From JBCCZC01 sp039188505 (GTDB taxonomy: Bacteria; Pseudomonadota; Gammaproteobacteria; Xanthomonadales; SZUA-38): a stretch of DNA of 24,649 nucleotides. Position numbers and translations under genes: made by a program. The notes under the pieces are model-generated. The model was not told the origin of the DNA, made no database searches, and saw only the letters and a program-made list of their open reading frames with translations. Location of the stretch: contig JBCCZC010000026.1 of assembly GCA_039188505.1 (NCBI GenBank), positions 1 through 24,649 of the forward strand. Reading direction: 5' to 3'. This document shows, piece after piece, positions 13,284 through 24,196 of the stretch (its first letter is position 1; the number at the start of each line of letters is the position of its first letter).

Positions 13284-14201
13284 ATGCTCCTCCTGACCCA
13301 CGAGAGTTTCCTCGCGCACGACACCGGGCACGGCCATCCCGAGCACGCCGGCCGGCTCGAGGCCGTCATCGGCGCGCTGGACGACGCCAAACTCCCGGAC
13401 CTGGGCAGGCAGGCGCCGCCGCTCGGCACCGCCGAGCAGATCCTCCTCGCGCACCCGCGGCGCCACTTCGATGGCGTTCTCGACCTGATACCTGCCGCGG
13501 GCCGGGCCGGTATCGATGCCGACACTATCGTCTCCCAACGCTCGGGCGAAGCGGCGCTCCATGCCGTAGGGGCGGTGTGCGCCGGCGTCGATCACGCGTT
13601 CAGCGGCGCTGCAGCGCCGCGCGCATTCTGCGCCGTTCGGCCTCCCGGGCATCACGCGGAGGGCACCCGGGCCATGGGGTTCTGCCTCTTCAACTCCATC
13701 GCTGTCGGCGCCCACTGGGCCCTGGACCGCGAGCTGGCCGGGCGCGTGGCGATCCTCGATTTCGACGTCCACCACGGCAACGGTACGCAGGACATCTTCT
13801 GGGACGAGGGACGGGTTCTGTTCGCGTCCTCGCACCAGTTCCCTCTCTATCCCGGCACGGGCTCCGCCGACGAGCAGGGGTCGATGAAGAACATCCTGAA
13901 CGCACCGCTGGCTCCGGGAACGGGCGGCGCGGCGTTCCGCGAGGCATGGGGGCGCCTCTTCGACGGCATCGACCGCTTCGAGCCGGACCTCATCCTGGTG
14001 TCGGCGGGCTTCGATGCCCACCGCCTCGATCCCCTGGCCGATCTCGATGTCGGCACGGCGGACTACAGCTGGATCAGCGAGCAGATTCTGGCCCTCGCGC
14101 AGGCCCACGCCCACGGACGGGTCGTGTCAGCGCTCGAGGGCGGCTACAGCCTGACCGCACTGCGTGAGGCCGTGCCCGAGTACCTTCGCGCCCAGGCCTA
14201 G
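13284..14201 (+). CDS. Histone deacetylase family hydrolase
   Basis: A 305-residue arginase/deacetylase-fold zinc hydrolase. Motifs in order: GHPEHAGRL near the start, RPPGHH with the histidine pair 123-124, DFDVHHGNGTQ with zinc ligands D161 and H163, SAGFDAH with zinc ligand D244, and EGGYS with catalytic-position Tyr288. All active-site residues appear intact, so it should be an active deacetylase of the class II-like bacterial type. Known bacterial relatives act on acetylated polyamines, acetoin-pathway targets or acetyl-lysine; the substrate here cannot be told from sequence. It follows the cobalamin adenosyltransferase by 6 bp and converges on the kinase gene with only 17 bp between stops. 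Confidence 0.92.
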   Translation: MLLLTHESFLAHDTGHGHPEHAGRLEAVIGALDDAKLPDLGRQAPPLGTAEQILLAHPRRHFDGVLDLIPAAGRAGIDADTIVSQRSGEAALHAVGAVCAGVDHAFSGAAAPRAFCAVRPPGHHAEGTRAMGFCLFNSIAVGAHWALDRELAGRVAILDFDVHHGNGTQDIFWDEGRVLFASSHQFPLYPGTGSADEQGSMKNILNAPLAPGTGGAAFREAWGRLFDGIDRFEPDLILVSAGFDAHRLDPLADLDVGTADYSWISEQILALAQAHAHGRVVSALEGGYSLTALREAVPEYLRAQA

Positions 14202-14218
14202 TCCCGCCCCCTTTCGGC

Positions 14219-16957
14219 TCAGTCGCCGGCCTCATCCAGAGCGATCGAGAGCGCCAGCTCGAGGACCGCGATGTCCTCATGGCCTGGCTCCAGATCAACG
14301 GCAGCGAAGAGCTCGCTTCTCGCCTCGTCGAGGCGACCCGCATCGATTGATGCCCGCGCAGCGGCGCGATAGGCCGCCGCGAGGTCCCGCCGGAGTTCCC
14401 CCAGGCCGGCGACGCGAGGATCGGTCTGCCCCGCGTCCGACAGGCGACTGCCGGCTCGCGGAAGCTCGCCGGCCGCGAGGGCATCCCGCGCATCGTCCAC
14501 CAGGCGCCGAGCCAGCCGGGTCAGCCCCGCCTGTACCCGAGGATCACCGCGGTCGATGCTCAGCGCGGACTTGAGGGCGTCGAAGGCCGACGCACCGGGA
14601 GGCTGCATGAGCTGACCCGCGTCGAGGGCAGCTTCCGCTTCGGCAAGCCGCCGTTCGAGGAGGGCCTGGTCCGCAGCCGACAGGGCGCTACCGCCACGCT
14701 GCCCTCGGTACAGCGTCAATCGCTGTCGAGCTCGCTCGAGGCCGGGCAGCGATGGCCGGACAGCTTCGATGGTCGCAATGGTCTCGGCCGCACGATCGAG
14801 CTCGTCCTCCTCGAGGTCGATCTCGGCCAGCGCCAGAAGACGTCGCGCAACCTGCGTCACCCCCGCTTCTGCTCGCTCGTCACCCGGTCGCAGCGCGAGG
14901 GCCTCGCGATAGACGGCCAGGGCGTTCGCGTCCGCGGGCCGGGTCAGCCGATCCTGCGCAGCAAGGCTTCCCCCCCGCTCCAGCAGCGCGTCGAACGCTG
15001 CGTCCCGCCGGGCCTGGGCCGCTGCCGCTTCGGCGGCGCCGCGCACCGTCTCCAGCTGCCGCTCGAGGCGGCTGCTCTCATCGGCCGGTACGCGCCCGGC
15101 AATGCTGCCGAGCGCCACCTCGGCGTCGAGGAACCGTCCCTGCGCCACGGCAGCTTCGAAGCGGCCAACGAGCCCTTCCCGGATCTTCTCGAGACCGGCG
15201 AGCGCCGCGGCGGTGTCCGCTTCGAGCGCGAGGACGGCCCCGAAGCTCTGCCACGCATTGTCCTCCTCGGGAGTCACCAGCCGCCCCGCGGCGACCGCTG
15301 TGGCCGCGGCGGCCAGCTGGCTGGCGACATCCGCCGCGCGCGCCGCCGCAGCGGCGGCGGCCTCGGCCGCGGCATCGTCGGTAGGAGCTGCTGGCGTCGG
15401 TTCGGAGACCGCGGCCGGGGCGTCATCAAGCGCGAGGGCATCCAGACGCCCCCGGGCGGCTACGACGGCACCGAGCGCCGGTGCTACCGCCTCTGCACGC
15501 TCGAGCTCCGCGGTGGCGGCACCGAGGTTACCGGCGACCAGGGCTGCATCGAAGCGCCGCAGGAGTTCACCGGCCACCAGATCCAGACCCGCGCGCGCCT
15601 GTTCGTTGCCGGGATCCAGTTCGAGCACCCGGGCGTAGAGCTGGTTGGCGTACTGCTGGGAATCACCGTAGTAGTGCTGGTACTCGTAGGCCGCACGCGC
15701 CCGGTCCAGGAGACGCCGCACCTCGGGATCGGGCAGATAGCCCAGCAGCGTGTCGCGATACCACCAGCCGCCGGCCGCCGTCGCAGCGACAAGCAGCAGC
15801 GAGAGCCAGAGGCCCCAGCGGCTGCGCTTACGCACGGGCGGCGGCCGCGCGGCGGCCTCGGCTGGCGTGAAGGCGGGCTGGCTGACGGTCCGATCGAAGC
15901 TCGAGAGCTCGTCCAGCGAGCCCAACGTCGGCTCCTGGCGCAGCTTCCCATCCGGTCTCGGCGTCGCGGAAACCGCAAGCCCCGGCGCGCTCGCGGGCGG
16001 CTTGCGCGGCTCGGGCGTCGGCATGGCGGTGGTCGCGTCTGGATCGGATGCCGGCGATGCCGCGCGCGCGCGGTTCTGCGGCCGCGGCGTCGGCACCTCG
16101 ACGCGCGGCGTCTGCCCGGTGATCACCTGGGCCTCGAGCGCCTTGAGTTCACCGACCGCCGCCTTGCCGATCTGGAAGCGGTCATCCGGGTGCTTTGCAA
16201 GGAACCGGTCGAGCACCGGCTGGATGAAATCGAGATGGCGAGGCAGCGGCGGCACGGGTTCCGTGACGTGCTGAATGCCGACGGCGACGGAGTCGTTGCC
16301 ACGGAAGGGCGTTCCGCCGGTGAGCAGCTCGTAGAAGACGATCCCGAGCCCGTAGAGATCGGAGCGCCCGTCGAGATCCTTGCCCCGCGCCTGCTCCGGA
16401 CTCATGTACTGCGGCGTGCCGATGACGGCGCCCGTGCGCGTCATCTGCGTCGAGGAGTTCACTGCCCGCGCGATGCCGAAATCGGTGAGCACCGCCGTCA
16501 GATCATCCCGGAAGAGGATGTTCTCCGGCTTCACGTCGCGGTGCACGAACCCCTTCTCGTGCGCGTAGTCGAGGGCCGCGGCGATCTCACGGACGACCCG
16601 GATCGCGAAGGGTACATCGACCTTGTCCGCGGCGATGCGTCCCGCCAGATCGCCGCCAGACAGGTACTCCATCGCGATGTAGGGCTGCTCGTCGTGCACG
16701 CCGACGTCGTGAACGGCGACGATATGAGGGTGATAGAGGTTCGCGGCGATGCGCGCTTCGCGCGAGAACCGCTCCGCGAAGGTCGGATCGACGAGGAGGA
16801 CCGGCGACATCACCTTCAGCGCAACGCGGCGCTCGACGGACTGCTGCAGAGCGAGATAGACGGTCGCCATGCCGCCCCGCCCGAGCTGTCGGTCGATACT
16901 GTACCCCGGAATATCCAACGCTAGCTCGCCAATCTCACCGGTTGCCTGCGCCTGCAT
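14219..16957 (-). CDS. Membrane-anchored Hanks-type Ser/Thr protein kinase with repetitive extracytoplasmic domain
   Basis: A 912-residue protein with a cytoplasmic kinase domain at about 16-280: glycine loop GRGGMATV, catalytic Lys48 in VALKVM, HRDVKPEN (139-146), DFG (159-161) and an activation segment ending GTPQYMSPEQARG. All catalytic residues are present. A low-complexity Pro/Arg/Thr-rich linker precedes a single membrane segment at about 377-397. The remaining 500 or so residues should be periplasmic. They are alanine-rich helical repeats of roughly 100 residues with a recurring pattern such as ALALRPGDERAEAGVTQVARRL and ALSIDRGDPRVQAGLTRLARRL, resembling TPR-like units. No PASTA domain is seen. 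GAGGCAG precedes the ATG. The gene follows relA by 21 bp on the same strand, so co-transcription is likely. Confidence 0.92.
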   Translation of the reverse strand: MQAQATGEIGELALDIPGYSIDRQLGRGGMATVYLALQQSVERRVALKVMSPVLLVDPTFAERFSREARIAANLYHPHIVAVHDVGVHDEQPYIAMEYLSGGDLAGRIAADKVDVPFAIRVVREIAAALDYAHEKGFVHRDVKPENILFRDDLTAVLTDFGIARAVNSSTQMTRTGAVIGTPQYMSPEQARGKDLDGRSDLYGLGIVFYELLTGGTPFRGNDSVAVGIQHVTEPVPPLPRHLDFIQPVLDRFLAKHPDDRFQIGKAAVGELKALEAQVITGQTPRVEVPTPRPQNRARAASPASDPDATTAMPTPEPRKPPASAPGLAVSATPRPDGKLRQEPTLGSLDELSSFDRTVSQPAFTPAEAAARPPPVRKRSRWGLWLSLLLVAATAAGGWWYRDTLLGYLPDPEVRRLLDRARAAYEYQHYYGDSQQYANQLYARVLELDPGNEQARAGLDLVAGELLRRFDAALVAGNLGAATAELERAEAVAPALGAVVAARGRLDALALDDAPAAVSEPTPAAPTDDAAAEAAAAAAARAADVASQLAAAATAVAAGRLVTPEEDNAWQSFGAVLALEADTAAALAGLEKIREGLVGRFEAAVAQGRFLDAEVALGSIAGRVPADESSRLERQLETVRGAAEAAAAQARRDAAFDALLERGGSLAAQDRLTRPADANALAVYREALALRPGDERAEAGVTQVARRLLALAEIDLEEDELDRAAETIATIEAVRPSLPGLERARQRLTLYRGQRGGSALSAADQALLERRLAEAEAALDAGQLMQPPGASAFDALKSALSIDRGDPRVQAGLTRLARRLVDDARDALAAGELPRAGSRLSDAGQTDPRVAGLGELRRDLAAAYRAAARASIDAGRLDEARSELFAAVDLEPGHEDIAVLELALSIALDEAGD

Positions 16958-16978
16958 TCTGCCTCATTTCCACGGACC

Positions 16979-19114
<2,136 letters not shown>

Positions 19115-19178
19115 CCGTGCGAGATGGGTCCCTGTCCCTGGCGAAGGGAATCAGCATAGTCAACAGAGCTGAACGCGT

Positions 19179-19206
19179 CGCCCCCCGGCCGTGCGGCCAG
19201 GGGGCG
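19179..19206 (-). terminator. Strong hairpin after the large secreted-protein gene
   Basis: CGCCCCCCGGCC (19179-19190) and GGCCAGGGGGCG (19195-19206) pair over a 4-base loop with a single C-A mismatch. It lies 16 bp beyond the stop of the cadherin-like gene and before relA. No T tract follows, but its position and strength suggest termination that insulates relA. Confidence 0.55.
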
Positions 19207-19222
19207 CGTCAGACGCGTCGAA

Positions 19223-21994
19223 TCAGGGTTGGGATACGTTCACGACGAAGGTGAGCACGTCGGGATTGACGTTGCCCACGGCATCCTCGAGCTGGAAGGC
19301 GAGCAGCTTGATGCCGTTGCCGGCTTCCGCGTCCACCACGAGGCGCACCGACTTGCTGTCGACATCGGCCTGGGTGAAGAACTCGCCCTCTTCCAGCGTC
19401 ACGCCGTCGCGGCGGACGCGGATGTCCGAGTTGCCCTGGACCAGCCGGTACCGCGACGTGGCGTCAGCGCTGTCGACATCCGTCACCAGCAGGTTCGACG
19501 AGGTCATGTTCAGCCCCGCGCCGGCAGCGATCGAGACCTGCGTGTCGGTGCCGTCTGCCTCGACCGGCGGCTCGTCGTCCGTGTTGGTGACGTCGATCCT
19601 GATCGTCGCCGTGCCGACGTCGATACCGTCGGACGCGCCGACGACCACGTCGACGAACTTCCCGTCGACCGGCAGCGCTTCGAAGTCGATCGGACCGGCA
19701 TCGGCCACCCGCAGGACGCCGTTCGGGCTAATCGTGAAGGCGTCCGCAAAGGACGACGGGGTCGCACCGATGATGCTCCACTCCACGATCGTGTCCTCGA
19801 CGTCCGAATCGGTGGCATCGAGGTTGTCCACGACGCCCTCGAAGTCTTCGGTGATCTCGAGCTGACCCACCACGGGCGTGATGACCGGTATGGCGTTGGC
19901 CACGCTGACCCGGATCTCGACCGAGGTCTCGAGGCCCTCCTGGTCGGTCGCGGTCACGATGATGGTCGCCGCACCGCGACGGCCGTCGTCGAGCGTATAG
20001 ACCAGCTGCCCGTCACCATCATTGTCGGCCACAAAATTCTGGAAGATCGTGTTGGGATCGTCCCGGGTAATGGTGACTTCCACGGTCTCCGGCTCGCCGA
20101 AGGGACCGGCGGACACGGCGTCGAGCCAGCCTGCGTACTGCAGGAAGGACGCCGGGAATTCGACGCCGGCGACCCACCGTTGGGCGGCGCAGGTCGGATC
20201 GTCGAAGGCAAAGCCGCCGGTCGGGCCGTCCTGAACCAGCTCGCAGTAGCTGGAGGCCGTCAGGATCGTGCCGACGCCCTTGTCGGTGACCACGCGCTTG
20301 CTCTCCGGGGGCGGGAACTCTCCACCGGCCGCGATGCGGAAGCTGGGCGGATCATTGACGTTCAGCACGTCGATCACAATGGCCGCGCCGTTCGAAACGC
20401 CACCCTCGGCGTCGACGCCGGCAATGGTCAGCGTCACCTCGCCGAACGCATTCGGCTTCGGCGTCACGTAGACCCGGAGGATGCCGCCATCGCCGCCGGG
20501 CGACGAGAACTCGACGCGCACGTCCTCGGGCCCGATCACGTCGGGGCGCGAGCTCTGGATCGACGCACAGCCGTCCTCGGCATCACAGCTGATTCCCGAC
20601 CCGTCTGGGTCGTCGAGGCGCAGGCGGAAGGTGTCGGCGTTGTCGAGCCGCGTCTCCGCGCTATCTTCATCAAGCTCGAAGGGCGCCTGCGCGGTCGGCA
20701 GCGTACCGGGGACGGTCAGTACCGGCGCCAGGTTGCCGGTCTCGAGAATCGTCACCGGGTGCGACAGCGCGATGTGATCGGGTACGGCCTTGGAGCCGTC
20801 GTTCACGAGCGCGACCGCGTCGATGCGGAGCCGGTCCCCAGCGCCACCGCCCGTCAGCGGTCGGTCGGCGCGGATGACGACCCGGTCGCCCGCCTCGAGG
20901 CGACCGAGCTCCGTATCGACGTAGCGGCTGCCAGTGCCGACGGCCACGCAGCCTGACCGGGCCGGGTCGCAGACGCTCCAGCTGCTGTCGAGGGCGACGG
21001 TGGCCGGACCCGTGGCCGGGAAGTAGTCCCGCAGCGCCACGCTGTCGATGGCCGCCAGGCCGCAGTTCTGCACGATGTACTCGTACTGGAGCGAATCGCC
21101 ATCCAGGGACGGGGCGCGAACGAGTCGGGCGTCGAACTTGAGATCAGCCTGACCCGGAATCGTCGGTTCGGATTCGAAACCGTCGACGAAGGGCAGGCCC
21201 GTCGGCTCGATTTCGACGTTCGGACAGAGCGGATCATCCGCGGCCGAGAGCATCGGCGGGAGCTGCTCCACCGAAATCGCGGTCGGCGCGAAGCACAGCA
21301 GCCCCGGGGAGAAATCGAGGTCCAGCAGGCGACTCCCCGGGCGGAATTCGACGGCGGCGATACCCATGTAGTCCGCCTGCACGCCGTTGGCGTCGGTCAG
21401 GCGCAGCTGGTCGCCGTCTGCCGACGGACGCTCCAGGCAGAGCAGCGTCTCGGCGACGGTCGCGGAGATCCGTCCGAAGAGGCGCGTCGCCGAGGCGGGG
21501 GTGTACCGGATCTGGCCGCCGACATCGATCTCGCGTTCGATGGCGGCGAGGTCGGCGATGAGATCGAACTCGGCGCTGAGGCCGGTCGCTCCTTTCGCGA
21601 TGGTCACCGCGGGTGATGCCCCGGTTGCCTGCGGCACGCAGGCCGGGAAAGCGCCCTTCGAGACCGGCGTGACCGTGATCGACCCCCCGGAGGTTTTCGG
21701 CAGGCGCACGCTGTCGAGCGGGTAGGCCCGGCCGTCGAGGATCAGCAGCCGCCGGCCGTTGCCCTTGGGCACCCCGGCACAGACGCGGTCGCCCGCGGTG
21801 CTGGAAACCTCGAGAACGCCGCGCGCGGCATCCCAGTTCCAGGCAGCCACGTCGATCGACTGGATCAGGGCACCCTTACCGTCACGCACGATATGCAGCG
21901 ACGGCTGGCCTGTGGCCAGCACGGGGGGACTCAGAAGCGCGGCTCCGGCAAGCAACAGCCCGCCAGCGCTTACGCGCAGGAACACATTCTTCAT
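19223..21994 (-). CDS. Large secreted protein with DUF11-like and cadherin/CSPG-like repeats
   Basis: 923 residues from the ATG at 21994, which gives a clean signal peptide ending near PPVLA-TG. The frame extends to 22174, but that part has no secretion signal. Residues about 30-260 form a cysteine-containing region I do not recognise. A stretch around 310-430 (NCGLAAIDSVALRDYFPATG, RVVIRADRPL) resembles a DUF11-type beta-sandwich. The rest is several Asp-rich Ig/cadherin-like repeats with phrases such as LDDPDGS, DATDSDVEDT and ITRDDPNT. The last unit, with VTDVDSADATSRYRLVQ and EEGEFFTQADVDSKSVRL, looks like a CSPG/Cadherin_3 repeat. Such domains usually bind calcium and mediate adhesion. 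No C-terminal anchor or sorting tag is visible, so it is probably released or surface-associated by an unknown route. Confidence 0.85.
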   Translation of the reverse strand: MKNVFLRVSAGGLLLAGAALLSPPVLATGQPSLHIVRDGKGALIQSIDVAAWNWDAARGVLEVSSTAGDRVCAGVPKGNGRRLLILDGRAYPLDSVRLPKTSGGSITVTPVSKGAFPACVPQATGASPAVTIAKGATGLSAEFDLIADLAAIEREIDVGGQIRYTPASATRLFGRISATVAETLLCLERPSADGDQLRLTDANGVQADYMGIAAVEFRPGSRLLDLDFSPGLLCFAPTAISVEQLPPMLSAADDPLCPNVEIEPTGLPFVDGFESEPTIPGQADLKFDARLVRAPSLDGDSLQYEYIVQNCGLAAIDSVALRDYFPATGPATVALDSSWSVCDPARSGCVAVGTGSRYVDTELGRLEAGDRVVIRADRPLTGGGAGDRLRIDAVALVNDGSKAVPDHIALSHPVTILETGNLAPVLTVPGTLPTAQAPFELDEDSAETRLDNADTFRLRLDDPDGSGISCDAEDGCASIQSSRPDVIGPEDVRVEFSSPGGDGGILRVYVTPKPNAFGEVTLTIAGVDAEGGVSNGAAIVIDVLNVNDPPSFRIAAGGEFPPPESKRVVTDKGVGTILTASSYCELVQDGPTGGFAFDDPTCAAQRWVAGVEFPASFLQYAGWLDAVSAGPFGEPETVEVTITRDDPNTIFQNFVADNDGDGQLVYTLDDGRRGAATIIVTATDQEGLETSVEIRVSVANAIPVITPVVGQLEITEDFEGVVDNLDATDSDVEDTIVEWSIIGATPSSFADAFTISPNGVLRVADAGPIDFEALPVDGKFVDVVVGASDGIDVGTATIRIDVTNTDDEPPVEADGTDTQVSIAAGAGLNMTSSNLLVTDVDSADATSRYRLVQGNSDIRVRRDGVTLEEGEFFTQADVDSKSVRLVVDAEAGNGIKLLAFQLEDAVGNVNPDVLTFVVNVSQP

Positions 21995-22355
21995 ATTCGG
22001 TACCAACCTGGGCCTTGGGCCCTGTTGTGTCGTCACTTGGGTGCGGATACGAGGTTGCGGAAAGGGCGAGAGAGTCGCCGCCCGACCGCTGATCCTTGCG
22101 TTCCGCGGTTGGTCATCGGTAGCCTTGCCCGCCTTCGGAACGAGCAGGTCGACTCGTGGTTCGACGTCAGGCAAACACCAATACCACTCTTATTTTTTTA
22201 AGGTGTCCCGGTGCGACCAGCTGCCCCGGGTACGGCAAGGATCGTAACACGATCACCGCGGGGCGAAGTTAATATTTTGTTCCGTTCTCAGGCGCTTAGA
22301 AGGCGCATTTTCAGTAGACTTGGTGACCCCAGTGAGCATTGCGACAGGTGATTCG
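21995..22355. other. Divergent intergenic region between the two secreted-protein genes
   Basis: 361 bp with no convincing gene. It contains an unusually AT-rich patch for this window at 22187-22201 (CTTATTTTTTTAAG) and another near 22268-22280 (TTAATATTTTG). A small hairpin GGGCC-TTG-GGCCC (22010-22022) lies close to the start of the large gene on the minus strand. The AT-rich patches probably mark promoters for both genes, but I could not assign confident -35/-10 pairs. Confidence 0.5.
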
Positions 22356-22865
22356 ATGAAAGGCACTTTCCTGGTGACGGCTGGACTGCTGCTACTCTCC
22401 CTCGGCGCCCTGGCCCAGGACAGCTTCAGCACCCTCGAAGAACGCATGTCGGGCAGGGACTTCGAACGGGCCGGCCTCGACAAGCTGAGCCCGGCTGAGC
22501 TCGAGTTCCTCAATGACTGGCTCCGCGGCAAGGGCCTCGCGCCGGCGCGGGCCGCGGCGACGGGCGCACCGGCTGCCGCCGGAGCCCCCGCCGTAACCGA
22601 GGAACAGATGGGCCTGCGACGGAAGACCACCCAGTCCGAGCGCGTCGTGATCGAGTCGAACATCGTCGGCACCTTCCGCGGCTGGACCGGGCGGAACAAG
22701 TGGACGCTGGCGAACGGCCACGTCTGGGAGCAGGTCGGCGGCGAGACCTACACCGCCCAGGTCACCGAGAATCCGGACGTGCGCATCGAACCGAAGATGC
22801 TGGGCTCCTGGAAGATGTACGTCGACGGCTACGGCCGGAGCGTCAAGGTCCGCCGCATCAAGTAG
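22356..22865 (+). CDS. Small secreted protein of unknown function
   Basis: 169 residues from the ATG at 22356, chosen because AGGTG lies just upstream and it begins directly with a signal peptide ending near LGALA-QD. The mature protein starts with a conserved-looking pattern, STLEERMSGRDFERAGLDKLSPAELEFLNDWL, then an Ala/Pro/Gly linker (about 63-80). A C-terminal beta-rich domain follows, with GTFRGWTGRNKWTLANGHVWEQV and a basic end (VKVRRIK). Similar two-part proteins occur in other Gammaproteobacteria as uncharacterised secreted proteins, as far as I recall; no function is assigned. It should be periplasmic or exported. It is divergent from the large cadherin-like gene and ends 5 bp from the stop of the MATE gene on the other strand. 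Confidence 0.8.
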   Translation: MKGTFLVTAGLLLLSLGALAQDSFSTLEERMSGRDFERAGLDKLSPAELEFLNDWLRGKGLAPARAAATGAPAAAGAPAVTEEQMGLRRKTTQSERVVIESNIVGTFRGWTGRNKWTLANGHVWEQVGGETYTAQVTENPDVRIEPKMLGSWKMYVDGYGRSVKVRRIK

Positions 22866-22870
22866 GTCGT

Positions 22871-24196
22871 TCAGGTCGCGGGCAGCACCGTCCGCGACCG
22901 CCGCAGCCAGTAGCCGCCCATGGTCAGACCGCGGGCGGCCATGAAGAGGGTGAAGGACAGCCACAGGCCGTGGTTCCCGAGCCCCTGCGTCAGCCACCAC
23001 GCGGGCAGGAAGACGCCGAACGCGGATGCCGCCATCGCGATCATCATCTCGCGGCCCCAGGTCGCGCCGATGAACACGCCGTCGAGCCAGAAGCACCAGG
23101 CGCTGACCAGCGGCAGGACCACCAGCCAGGGCAGATAGGTCAGCGCCGTCGCGCGAACGCTCTCGATATCGGTGAGGCCCCGAACGATGGCCGCTCCACC
23201 CACCGCGTAGGCCACGCAGAAGACCACCGCCACGCCGATCGTCCAGAGCCCGGTGCGCCGCACCGCGCGCCGCAGCGCCGCCCGCCTGCCCGCACCCACC
23301 GCGCGTCCCACGAAGGCCTCCGCCGCATGCGCGAAGCCATCGAGCGCATAGGACAGGAAGTGCTGCAGGTTCATCAGGACGGCGTTTGCCGCCAGGATGT
23401 TCTCGCCCAGCCGGGCGCCCCACCAGGGAATCATCGAGAACACGAGGATCATGGCGAAGGTGCGCAGGGCGATGGCACGGTTCAGGCGCAGCATCGTGAG
23501 ACTCTCGCCGAGATCGAGGACGCGCCCCCAGGCGACACTCCGGACGCGGCCGGTGCGCCACGCCAGCAGGAGCCCCACGATCACGGCGAGCGCCTCGCCG
23601 ATGACCGACGCCCAGGCGACCCCCGCCACGCCCCAGCCCAGGCCCATCACGAACACGAGATCCAGGACCACGTTAACGCCGTTGGCGATGAGCAGCATCG
23701 CCATGGGCGCCCGGGCGTTCTGAACGCCGAGGAACCAACCGACGAGGGCGTGGGTCGCGAGCGTGAACGGCGCGCCCCAGACACGGATCAGAAAATAGGT
23801 GCGCGCGCCCTCTTCCACCGCCGCAGTGGCCTCCGTGACCCCGAGCGCGAGATCGATGACGGGTCGTTGCAGGAGCAGCATCAGCGCGGCGCAGGCCAAC
23901 GCCAGCAGCAGCGCCTGCGGCAGCAGCCGGGCCACGCGCGCGGTGTCCTCCCGGCCGAACGCCTGGGCGGTGAGGCCCGTCGTTCCCATCCGCAGGAAAC
24001 CGAAGCCCCAGAAAACGAAGCTGAAGACCATGGCCCCGACAGCGACCGCACCCAGATAGGCCGGATCCGGTAAATGGCCTAGCACGGCAGTGTCCACGAG
24101 TCCCAGCAGCGGGATGGAGATGTTCGTCAGGATCATCGGCGCGGCGATCCGCCAGAGTTCCCGGTGGCCGGGCCAGTTCCGATCGAGCGTACTCAT
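22871..24196 (-). CDS. dinF: MATE family efflux transporter, DinF-like
   Basis: A 441-residue integral inner-membrane protein. MATE transporters use a proton or sodium gradient to export cationic drugs or metabolites. The start at 24196 gives MSTLDRNWPGHRELWRIAAPMILTN, and the sequence LLGLVDTAVLGHL just after it is typical of the DinF branch. About twelve hydrophobic segments follow, with a duplicated two-bundle layout; FGFLRMGTTGLTAQAFGRED marks the loop after helix 2, and ALDGFAHAAEAFVGRAVG the equivalent in the second half. A longer frame up to 24304 is open but lies within the upstream hrpA frame. The ATG overlaps the hrpA stop by four bases (ATGA), so translation is probably coupled. 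There is no sign of an SOS box because the start lies in coding sequence. Confidence 0.92.
   Translation of the reverse strand: MSTLDRNWPGHRELWRIAAPMILTNISIPLLGLVDTAVLGHLPDPAYLGAVAVGAMVFSFVFWGFGFLRMGTTGLTAQAFGREDTARVARLLPQALLLALACAALMLLLQRPVIDLALGVTEATAAVEEGARTYFLIRVWGAPFTLATHALVGWFLGVQNARAPMAMLLIANGVNVVLDLVFVMGLGWGVAGVAWASVIGEALAVIVGLLLAWRTGRVRSVAWGRVLDLGESLTMLRLNRAIALRTFAMILVFSMIPWWGARLGENILAANAVLMNLQHFLSYALDGFAHAAEAFVGRAVGAGRRAALRRAVRRTGLWTIGVAVVFCVAYAVGGAAIVRGLTDIESVRATALTYLPWLVVLPLVSAWCFWLDGVFIGATWGREMMIAMAASAFGVFLPAWWLTQGLGNHGLWLSFTLFMAARGLTMGGYWLRRSRTVLPAT

Noticed and set aside
19229..20956. 575-codon plus-strand frame opposite the cadherin-like gene
   Set aside because: It is rich in His, Arg, Asp and Val as expected for the complement of Asp/Val-rich repeats; no start context or domain.
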